NCBI RefSeq assembly: GCF_963583255.1
Contig: NC_084806.1
Coordinates: forward strand, 28,024,935 to 28,088,934
From: Pyrus communis
Taxonomy: Eukaryota > Streptophyta > Magnoliopsida > Rosales > Rosaceae
Direction: 5' to 3'
DNA length: 64,000 nt
Made by a program: the position numbers and the translations under genes. This document shows, piece by piece, positions 55,380-64,000 of the stretch (its first letter is position 1; each line of letters opens with the position of its first letter). The notes under the pieces were generated by a model. That model had not been told where the DNA came from. It searched no databases and saw only the letters and a list, made by a program, of their open reading frames with translations.

Positions 55380-55497
55380 TGAGCAGGTTATCCGGACTAT
55401 TGAAATTTGATTCAATAGCTACAATTATTATAACTTTTAGAAAACCCCCTGTTTGTAGTCGTTGAATCAAATTTCAACCGCCCGAATCGCTTGCTCA
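55380..55497. repeat. 118-bp hairpin
   Basis: Arms of about 43 bp: left TGAGCAGGTTATCCGG ... TTGATTCAATAGCTAC, right GTAGTCGTTGAATCAA ... CGCTTGCTCA. Probably an old MITE. Confidence 0.65.
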
Positions 55498-55797
55498 ACA
55501 ATTCCTTACTCGTGGATTTGTAATTCACTGTAGGAAAGGGACCCGTAACTCACTCTGACAGATTTTATGACGGAGCAGATTCCAAAATGTACAAGTATTT
55601 AAAAAGCTAAACTTCCTAGAGGGGTTGTCATGTAGAAAAGAAGAACTTCCGAGAGGGGTTGATCAAAAGGATAAAATATAAGTTTCCAAAAAAAAAAAAG
55701 AACAAAATATAATAAATTAAAGAGAATAAAAATGCGTGGCATGCCAGCATACTTGTTTAGGTGCGATCAAATGCTGAATTCACAACATTTATTATAT

Positions 55798-55947
55798 AGC
55801 GGTGTGATATTCACACATTACATTTTATTTCTCACACACATTTTTAATTTTCGACCGTCGGATTAGATGAATTGAAGAAGATCAACGGACAAAAATTATC
55901 AAGGAATGGGTGAGAAGTAAAATGAGATGTGTGGATAACACACCCCA
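55798..55947. mobile_element. MITE, about 150 bp
   Basis: The left GCGGTGTGATATTCACACAT and the right ATGTGTGGATAACACACCCC are inverted partners. The similarity extends inward for about 60 bp through TTTATTTCTCACACA and its counterpart. Confidence 0.7.
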
Positions 55948-56035
55948 ATATTTATATATTGCATCACATTTATTAAAAAATCATTAAATGAGTTAACAGC
56001 TGTTGTCAAATTTGACAGCGAAAACTTTGTCTATA

Positions 56036-56741
56036 CAGTAATGTTATTCTTACCACATTAATATACCACATTAGTATACCACATTATGTAGTATCTGATG
56101 TGGTTGTCCACATCATCAAATTAATCATAATTTAATTTAAATTAAAAATCATTTAATAAACTAATAATAAATAAAAAATCTGAAATTAAATGGTAATTGT
56201 GGCATACGAGGAGTCTTATCTCATTCATTCCTTCCCCGTTGCTTCTTCTCCTGTTTCTGATTTCCACGCCATTTTTTTTTTCAGCCCAGATTGTTCTCGT
56301 ATATTTGCTTTCTCGTGTTCTGATATTGCAATACAACCTTCTCGTATCTGAAGCAGAAGCAAAAGGGGCAAAAAAATCCGATATTGCGATACAGCCTTCT
56401 CGTGCTTGATCTTGAACCAAAAAGAATCGTATAGCTCCATTGCTTCGTCTGCTTCCATCAATGGCGAGGCTGCTGAAAAAAATCTGGGTTGAAACAAAAA
56501 AATGGCGTGAAAGAAGAAACGGGAGAAGAAGCAATGGGGAAGGAAGGAAGGAAGGAGAGAAGACTCTTCGTATGCCACAAGTACCATTTAATTTCAGATT
56601 TTTATTTATTATTTGTTTATTAAATAGTTTTTAATTTAAATTAAATTATGATTAATTTAGATGATGTGGACAGCTACATCAGATGCCACATAATGTGGTA
56701 TACTAATGTCACATATGAATGCGGTAAGAATAGCATTACTG
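56036..56741. mobile_element. Mutator-type MITE with about 260-bp inverted arms
   Basis: The arms pair almost end to end, starting CAGTAATG(T/C)TATTCTTACC on each strand. They include the TCTGATGT-GTCCACATCATC block, the GAAATTAAATGGTA block, and an inner CATTGCTTCTTCTCC(T/C)GTTTC block. About 180 bp remain in the middle, with two direct copies of GATATTGC(A/G)ATACA(A/G)CCTT. Flanks TTGTCTATA (56027-56035) and TTGTCTTTA (56742-56750) are a 9-bp TSD with one mismatch. 9-bp TSDs with long inverted ends indicate Mutator. A minus-strand ORF through the centre (MEADEAMELYDSFWF...) may be a captured gene piece. Confidence 0.82.
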
Positions 56742-56817
56742 TTGTCTTTAATCAACTCAACGGTGTCAGCACCACCACATAAAAATTAAAGACTCAATTG
56801 AAGAAAGTTTTTATTTT

Positions 56818-57139
56818 TGTTATAAATAGGCAAAAATTAGAGAGATAACCTTTCTAAAGACAAGAACGAAGTAGGTGCAAAATATCACACTATAACTTTA
56901 GTAGCTATAACACAAAAAGGATGACAGATAAAGAGAGGGAGGGATACTGATATTATTTCTCTTGCTATCTTTTGTAGTGTATTTGATAACAAACGGAGTG
57001 TTCTACTTATAGAGAGACTCCCGTAACTATAACCATCCACAAAACAATGATGATACTTTGAAAGTATCAAACACTAGTCCTAAGTCTTTTCTTTTTGAGT
57101 GGGCATTTATTCATCCATCAATCCATCAATTTTACAACA
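56818..57139 (-). mobile_element. 3' LTR of the older Copia element
   Basis: On the minus strand it starts TGTTGTAAAATTGATGG after the purine tract AAGGAGGAG (57148-57140) and ends CTATTTATAACA (56818). 322 bp, TG...CA. The left end is inferred from the terminal TGTTA/TAACA symmetry. Confidence 0.7.
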
Positions 57140-58950
57140 CTCCTCCTTGGATACCCATATATCAACATCAGTTGCCTTATTAAAACCTTGTTTGGAAAAA
57201 CCCAGTGGGAAAAAACTATAGCGAAGGAAAAAGAGTACAACTTTACATGGATTGTTGATATAGTGTTAAGTATGTTTATGTTGCCTCGTTAAAACCTTGA
57301 TAGGAAAAATTCAGTGGGAAAAATCCTAGTCAAAGGAAAAAGAGTACAACAAGCATGTATCATGGATGCTCCTCTTGATATTTTATCTTCCCCTGATTCC
57401 GTATTCTTCAAATTTAGCTAATTGGTAAGTCGACGTAATCCGATAATCTGCACTAACTTCTGAAATGTGCACTTTGGTAGCAATTTGGTGAACATATCTA
57501 CCAGATTTTCATTGGAACGGATTTGTCTGACTTCAATAACTTTAACCTTCTGAAGCTCATGTGCACTGAAAAACTTTGGAAATATGTGTTTAGTCTTATC
57601 GCCCTTAATGAATCATTCCTTCATTTGGACAACACAGGCTGCATTATCTTCATGGATGACAGTTGAATTGTCTGTCTTCAAAGGTAGACCACATAAATTT
57701 TGGATATGATGAATCATTGATCTTAACCAGGAACATTCACGACTTACTTCATGTAAAACAAGTATTTCTGAGTGATTTGAAGATGTAGCAACTAATGTTT
57801 GCTTTGTTGAGCGTCATGAGATTGTTGTATCTCCATTAGTGAACACATATTTAGTTTATGAGCGGGCTTTATGCGGATCAAAGAGGAAACCAGCATCTAC
57901 ATATGCAGTAAGGATCTGATAATTTGTGGATTTTCTTGAGTAGAAAAGACCCATGTCTATTGTCCTATGAAGGTATCACAAAACATCTTTGACTCCTTTC
58001 CAATGACGAATTGTTGGAGCAGAGTTATACCTTGATAACAAGTTAACTGAAAAAGCTATATCTGGTCTAGTACATTGCGCTAAATACAATAAAACACCTA
58101 TTGTACTAAGATATGGTACTTTTGGACCAAGAACAATTTCATCATCTTCTTTTAGACGGAATGGATCTTTCTTAAAGTCCAAAGAACGAACGACCATTTG
58201 CATGCTGAGTGGATAAGCATTGTCCATGCCAAATCGCTTCAGGATTTTTTCAATGTAAGCTGATTGGTGGACCAAAATTCCATTAACATAATGCTCGATC
58301 TGCAAGCCGAGACAATATTTTGTTTTCTCGAGATCTTTCATTTCAAATTCGTTTTTCAGATATTCAGCAGTTTTATTGAGCTCTTCAGGAGTTCCAATTA
58401 GGTTCATATCATCAACATATACTGCCACTATAGCAAATCTAGAATTGGATTTCTTAATGAACACACAAGGGCAAATGACGTTGTTGATATATCTTTCTTT
58501 AATCAAATATTCATTAAGACAATTATACTACATTTGTCCAGATTGTTTCAGCCCATACAATGATCGTCTTAATTTGATTGAGAGCATACCTCGTGGTTTG
58601 TTAATTGTTTCAGGCAACTTAGGTTATTCTGGGACCTTCATGTATATATCAGTATATAATTCTCCATATAGATACGCAGTGATGACATTCATAAGTCGCA
58701 TGTCAAGTTTTTCCGAAACCATTAAATTTATTAAGTAACGGAACGTAATTGTGTCCATTACAGAAGAATATGTCTCCTCATAATCAATTCCAGGTTTTTG
58801 TGAAAAGCCTTGTGCAACGAGTCGTGCTTTGTATCTTGCTATCTCGTTTTTCTCATTGCGTTTTCTTGTTAATACCCATTTATAACTCATGGGATTTACA
58901 TCAAGCGGAGTTTGGACTACCGATCCAAAAACACTTCGCCTTTTCAAGGA
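57140..58950 (-). pseudogene. RT and RNase H of the older Copia element
   Basis: RT start (58947-58624): [40 protein letters not shown], then LDMRLMNVITAYLYGELYTD. The frame is lost around 58510-58620. It resumes with YVDDMNLIGTPEELNKTAEY (58506-57976), EKILKRFGMDNAYPLSMQMV and LYLAQCTRPDIAFSVNLLSR, then a stop after KGVKDVL. RNase H remnants follow to about 57400 without an open frame. The last 250 bp (57150-57370) hold two copies of a CCTTG(T/A)(T/A)(T/A)GGAAAAA-type phrase with AGTGGGAAAAA, common before LTRs of this family. Confidence 0.85.
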
Positions 58951-58998
58951 ATTTAATTCTGCATGGATTGCATATTTTCACTTAGGCTAATCTTGTCT

Positions 58999-59600
58999 CT
59001 ATCTGCATTCACCAACAGAGAGGGGCTCAATATCATCACTTAATATGATTTCAGTGGCTACTGTGAATGCGAACATATCATCGATGATTATTTCATTCTG
59101 ATCCCACAATTCATTTGTACATATATAATTTATGAAGATTTCTTTGCTTTCATGTACTGCTGTCTCTTCAGGGACATGTGTTTCATCAAGGACATTTTCT
59201 TTTTTTGGAAGTACAGAATCATGAATTACGGATTTTTCATTCATTTTCTCTTCCTGAATGATTTCATTTGGATTTAGCTGTACCTTTGTCTTTCTCTTTC
59301 GAGGGGCTGAATCTTTTGAACCTGGGATCTACTTCAGGCGTACAATAGATGAATCATTCGTTGCCACTTTATTTTGCCCAACATGAACATCAATTCTTGC
59401 AGGTGCATTTGCAGATGGTATATGTGATTTTGTCACTTTCATAGCATAATTAAATGCATTTGGCATTTGATTGGCAATACTTTGAAGATGAACGATAGTT
59501 TTCACTTTATTTTCACATTGAGTGCTACGTGAGCCAAAATGAGACAAGGTGGGTATAACTCATGTCAGCTCTTGCAGTTCTTCTGGAACGGTATTTTCTC
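58999..59600 (-). pseudogene. integrase-RT linker remnant of the older Copia element
   Basis: Acidic open pieces at 59244-58999 and 59547-59329, separated by stops. The first piece contains ENVLDETHVPEETAVHESKE. No known domain; expected position of the variable linker. Confidence 0.55.
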
Positions 59601-60918
59601 ACCTTAACGACGGGAAGACTGTCTCATCAAAGTGACAATCAGCAAAACGAGCTGTAAACATATGACATGTTAGGGGTTCCAAATATCTAATGATAGATGG
59701 TGAATCAAAACCAACATAAATGCCCAGTTTACGTTGAGGTCTCATTTTAGTGTGTTGCGGTGGTGCAACAGACACATAAACAACACAACTAAAAACTCGT
59801 AAATGTGAAATATTTGGCTGATGTCCAAATACGAGTTGTACTGAGGAGTATTGGTGGTTGGCTATAAGTCTCAATCAAACCAATCATGTAGCATGTAAGA
59901 TGGCATGTCCCCATGCAGAAACTGACAATTTTATTTTCATGAGCAGAGTGCGAGCTATTAACTGAAGCCGCTTGATCAATGTTTTTGTTAAACCATTTAG
60001 AGTATGGACATGAGGAACATGGTGTTCAACATCAATGCCCAATGTCATGCAGTAATCATCAAAGATTTGAGACGTAAATTCACCAGTGTTATCAAGTCGA
60101 ATTAACTTAATGGGGTAATCTGGGAATTGTGCTCGCAACTTGATTATCTGAGTAAGAAGTCTCGCAAAAGCTACATTCCGAGTAGATAAGAGACAAACAT
60201 GTGACTTTTGGATAGATGCATCAACCAAAATCATAAAATATCGAAATGATCCACAAGATGGTTGAATAGGTCCACAAATATCCCCTTGAATTCTTTGCAA
60301 AAATGATGGGGATTCAGCATCAACCTTTAGTTGTGATGGTCTAATTACCAACTTCCTTTGAGAACAAACCTTGCAAGGTTTATCATTTGAGATAGTAATG
60401 TCTCTGCTCAATAATGAATGTCCATTAGAGTTGGTAATGATCCTATGCATCATGGTGGATCCTGGATAACGCCAAAGCATGTAATCTTTTGAATCAATGA
60501 ACTTCTGGTTCATGATAATATGTGATTCAATTGTCCTTATGTATGTATAATATAATCCACTCGATAAACCACACAACTTCTCCAATATACGCTTCTGAGT
60601 ATTATTGGAGGTAATGCATAGATACTCCACGTTTTTTGAACTTTTCGTTTCAATGTGGTATCCATTTAAACGTATGTCTTTAAAACTCAACAAATTTCGA
60701 GTAGATCGAGTAGCATACAATGCATTCTGTATGGACAATATTGTTTTATTTGGTAACATAATCTGGGCTTTTCCTGAGCCTTCAATTACATCCGATTGAC
60801 CTGATATTGTTGTTACCCTTACTCTTGTAAGCATCAAGCTTGAGAAATACTTTCGATTACGAAGTATTGTATGTGTGGTTGCGCTGTTTGCAAGACAAAT
60901 ATCTCTGCCATTTCTCAT
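59599..60918 (-). pseudogene. protease and integrase of the older Copia element
   Basis: The protease motif reads CLANSATTHTIL where Copia relatives have Asp, so the catalytic Asp is Asn. The integrase zinc region ends CKVCSQRKL. The core has IQGDICGPIQPS (first Asp) and LIRLDNTGEFTSQIFDDYC (second Asp). VEHHVPHVHTLNGLTKTLIK shows Thr where the catalytic Glu is expected. The frame breaks at 59884; the remaining integrase end (QLVFGHQPNISHLRVFSCVV) is in another frame at 59874-59599. Confidence 0.85.
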
Positions 60919-61035
60919 GTTTTGAGAATAACCATGCCAGTTTTTAAACTATAAGTTCAGAATAATAAAAGTACATCAAATATAAATGATTCAGTCGGAC
61001 CAATACACTTCATTCCTCTTTTCCACAATGAAGTC

Positions 61036-62049
61036 CTAGACATCTAGGTGGGTTGTGCTCAGCTGTCCTAATAAATCGCACACTGGATTAGGTATATCCA
61101 TTGGTCTAACCTGATCGAGGAAATTAGTTTCGACACCCTTCGCCTGGAGGGAGGCTTGATATAGATCCATCAGATATTTTGGGATACGACAGGTACACGC
61201 CCAATGCCCATCGCCACCATACCTACGGCAGGCTCCATTAGAATTTCTAGGAGTATTGTTCATACGAGCTTTGCCTGTGTGGCAATTTCCATTTTTAAAG
61301 CTCGGACCTGAATTTTGCCTTATAATATAGTTGTGAAACTGACCACCATGATTCTTACCTTTCCTGCTCCACTGACCTCGCTTATGGCCATATCCTCGTT
61401 TATGATTATCGTCACCAAAGGATGTGACATTCACTTCGAGAGAAGCAGCATTCACTTATGGGAATGGTGCAGATCCAGTAAGTCGGGACTGATGATTTTT
61501 CATCAGGAGCTTATTGTTTTGTTTAGCTACCAAGAGCACATATATTAGCTGGTTGTATTCAGTGAAGCCTCGCGCTCTATACTACTACTGCAAAAGCACG
61601 TTAGAGTCATGAAATGTGCTGAAAGTCTTTTCTAGCATATCTTCCTCAATAATGGTATCCCCACAGAGCTTCATTTGAGAGGTAATTCTAAACAACGCAG
61701 AATTGTACTCAACCACTGACTTGAAATCCTGGATCCTTAGGTGAGTCCATTCATATCGAGCCCTTGGAAGAATCACCATTGTCTAGTGATTGTATCTGTT
61801 TCTTAATGCCTTCCAAAGAGCTAACAGATCTTCAACCGTTAAGTATTTGCTCTCTAGTCCCTCATCAAGATGACGACGAGTAAAGATCATGGCCTTTACT
61901 CGATCTTGAGAGGATGAGATGTTTTCTTTCTTAATGGTATCTCCAAGATTCTCTACTTCTAGATGGATCTTGGTATCCAGTACCCAGATAAGGTAATTCT
62001 TCCCAGTAATGTCCAGGGCAGCAAAATCAAGCTTTGCCAGGTTCACCAT
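61036..62049 (-). pseudogene. gag of the older Copia element
   Basis: Start ATG at 62049: MVNLAKLDFAALDITGKNYL, then RVKAMIFTRRHLDEGLESKY. The frame stops at 61783, resumes at 61779-61585 (YEWTHLRIQDFKSVVEYNSA), and again at 61455-61036. The zinc knuckle reads CRRYGGDGHWACTC: the second Cys of CX2C is Tyr, so zinc binding is probably lost. Confidence 0.82.
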
Positions 62050-62222
62050 TTTCTTTTCTTTCTGAAAGAAAAGTGAGATGCATAAGAACTTGCAATAATA
62101 TGTGTTCTTGGAGGAATATAGTGTTAGAACTTTTGGTTCTTACAAATTTTCATTTTGATCTTCAGGCCAAAAATGATAAGTACTCGAAACTTCAGACTTG
62201 AGATTTTCATGATTAATGAGAA
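62050..62222 (-). other. leader of the older Copia element, gag-proximal part
   Basis: Non-coding sequence between gag and the tandem repeats. Confidence 0.5.
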
Positions 62223-62580
62223 GGGCGATTGTACCGTATCATTCTCATCTAAATAAGCATAGGATGAGCGATTATTTCGCACCACTTGAACAACAGGAAA
62301 ATTTAAATATGCAGACAGTTTAAATATGTGGGGCAGGGTAGGCGTTTATACCGTACTACCTAAAATTGCGATAAAATTATGCAGAGCAAGATATAATCAA
62401 TTTGAATATGCAGAGTAAGGTGGACAATTATACCGCACCACCTAAAATTTGCAGTAAAATTAAATCTGTAGCTCAACATGGACGATTGTATTGCACCATC
62501 CTTGATCGCAGTGAAAATTAAATTTGCAGTTCAAGATGGGCGATTGTACCGCACCATCTTTGATTACAGTAAAATTAACA
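62223..62580 (-). repeat. about six tandem leader repeats, 58-bp period at the right end
   Basis: The core phrase TGG(G/A)CGATTGTACCGCACCA with variants starts near 62223, 62269, 62338, 62422, 62480 and 62538. The last three are exactly 58 bp apart; the left ones are longer and more diverged. Confidence 0.8.
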
Positions 62581-62790
62581 TAAATAAACACTAGGTTAGA
62601 AACCAGGAACTGTACCAAATAAGAAATCAAAGATATAAGTAACTGTTAAATTTAGAACAAGAAGTAGGCATGGTGCTAGTAGTTCATCGCGATGGTGCAT
62701 CACGCAGATGAAGCAGAAGAAGAAGAAAAACAGGAAAAACCTTAAAGGAAGTTTTTTTTTTTTTTTCTTTCGATGAAGGGAGATGTGAAC
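62581..62790. other. leader remainder of the older Copia element
   Basis: Purine-rich (GAAGAAGAAGAAAAA) and a T run (62752-62766). No gene seen. Confidence 0.5.
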
Positions 62791-64000
62791 TGTAACATCC
62801 CGTCCCAAATTTCATTTTAACGTACATGGGAAATTACGATTTTACCCCCTAATTCGTTTTTATCACATTAGTGTGGTGTGGTGTGGTGTTGTAGGACCAC
62901 ACACACTCACACCTTTTCTTTTTCTCCCAGGATTCCCTCCCTTTTTTCCTCACTTTCTGTCACTCTGTCTTTCTCTCTCTCTCTCCCCGAGTCCATCTTC
63001 TTCCTCTTCCTTCTGCAAACTTACGGACCACACACAAACACACTCAAAACATCAACCATCGAGGAAACAAATTGCACCATTGAACTCGTGAGGTTGTGAG
63101 GAGCACAACCAAACCAATTCCAGGTAAGAAAACTACCATTTTCACGTCGTTTCGAAGTGGTCCGAACTATGCACTGTTCATGCAAACCTAATCTAGCTTG
63201 TTTTAGGAGATTCTAAGCTTGTAGTTGTGTTTGTGAAGTTCCCAGGAGCTTGGGAGTAGTTCGTTGGACGAGTTTGGACGTCGGGAAGGCTAGGTTCGAA
63301 GTTGGCCGAGTTTTGGAGATTTGGACAGGTATAATCTCGACATTTTAGGCCTTAAAACTTGTTGGGTCATGTTCTACTAGCTTTAGGGTTCATTTTGGTG
63401 CAAGAAACGTGGAAAAGGTGGAAAAACGAGAGAGATATAGTGATTTGCAGGTTTCCGGCGACAGTCGCCGGCGCTGGCATCGGGAACGGATTGGAGAAGG
63501 AGACAGAATATTCCGTCAAAGTTGACGGAATATTTCTGACGCCGTTAACGGTATCCGGTTAGATTTGACAGAATATTCCGTCAGTTAACGGAATATTCCT
63601 GACGGCGTCTGTTGACACCGTCAGTGTGCAGGTCACGTGGCCGCGCGTGGGAGGCGCGTAGGTCCGTGCCTGTTCAGGCGCGTGGAGGCGCGTGCGTAGT
63701 CCAAAATTTTTTTTAAAAATATGGGCGTGATCCTGAGGTTGTGTAGGTCACGTTGGTATATTCAATTGTCCAATTTGAGCAATGTATGAGAAGTTATTAC
63801 GAGAAGTTGCTTAGGTGCTTTTAAATTAACGTTTTCGTAACTTTGTCGCGTATAGGTGATTCGTTTTCTGAGGACGAGCGTACACACTCGAGGCAGGGGG
63901 GCTACGACCCTTCTAATTATCAGTGAGTGGGCTTTTGTTTTCCGTATATACCTATATACATATTAATTCCCAGAAATTAAATAGAAAAGGTTATATGTTT
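62791..64000 (+). mobile_element. start of another LTR (Ty3/gypsy-like), runs out of the window
   Basis: TGTAACATCCCGTCCC is a frequent LTR start in plant gypsy elements. The block continues with GGCAGGGGGGCTACGACCCT near 63891, a phrase I associate with these LTRs. No coding domain was reached, so 5' LTR, 3' LTR or solo LTR are all possible. ORFs in this stretch (62873-63099, 63359-63562) are not recognised. Confidence 0.6.
63507..63597. repeat. two palindromes sharing AATATTCCGT inside the LTR
   Basis: AATATTCCGTCAA / TTGACGGAATATT (13-bp perfect arms, 2-bp gap, 63507-63534). AATATTCCGT / ACGGAATATT (10-bp arms, 6-bp gap, 63572-63597). A further GTTAAC palindrome lies between and inside them. 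Confidence 0.85.

Larger units (their letters stand above)
56818..62790 (-). mobile_element. older Copia element, minus strand, 5' LTR not found
   Basis: 3' LTR at 56818-57139, then RNase H, RT, integrase, protease and gag going right, then a leader with tandem repeats that ends where another LTR begins (62791). Many stops and shifts. The 5' LTR is either beyond the inserted LTR element outside the window or deleted. Confidence 0.88.

Noticed and set aside
62873..63099. Two overlapping Ser/Leu-rich ORFs
   Set aside because: They arise from a C/T-rich tract inside the LTR.

Overview
The window looks like nuclear DNA of a woody dicot, most probably a Rosaceae species such as apple or pear. The evidence is spliceosomal introns, AT-rich intergenic DNA, LTR retrotransposons and MITEs, and close resemblance of the two host genes to Arabidopsis proteins. 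The family-level guess rests on remembered similarity of the repeat families and was not tested here. About two thirds of the window is transposable elements.

Layout. 1-15019: 3' part of a long Tat-lineage Ty3/gypsy retrotransposon (gag end, protease, RT, two RNase H domains, integrase), followed by a long non-coding zone. That zone carries two coding regions on the opposite strand, one with a plant mobile domain, and ends in a 726-bp 3' LTR. 15327-15458: a SINE with target-site duplication (TSD). 16347-25871: a second, heavily decayed Tat-type element without RT, carrying a different antisense gene (gypsy-type 'transposase_28' domain); its 3' LTR is cut off by a Copia 3' fragment (25872-26769). 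28373-30865: a UGT74-type glucosyltransferase pseudogene. 32334-34685: an intact intronless DYW-class PPR gene. 34848-35966: a chimeric pseudogene joining a duplicated kinesin segment to a UGT fragment. 36000-42200: gene-free DNA with MITEs and a SINE. 42576-47481: an intact 14-exon kinesin-8 gene (KIN-8B type). 47827-53737: a young Copia element on the minus strand with two 287-bp LTRs ending in TA...TA and a 5-bp TSD, inserted just past the kinesin gene. 53743-56741: MITEs, including a near-palindromic 706-bp Mutator-type element. 56818-62790: an older minus-strand Copia element. 62791-64000: the start of another LTR.

Only two genes look functional: the PPR-DYW protein (organelle RNA editing or processing) and the kinesin-8 motor. 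They are functionally unrelated. The rest records transposition, nested insertion, segmental duplication and decay. The most notable patterns are the two neighbouring Tat elements carrying unrelated antisense passenger genes, the kinesin-UGT chimera, the non-TG/CA Copia LTRs and the palindromic Mutator-type MITE.
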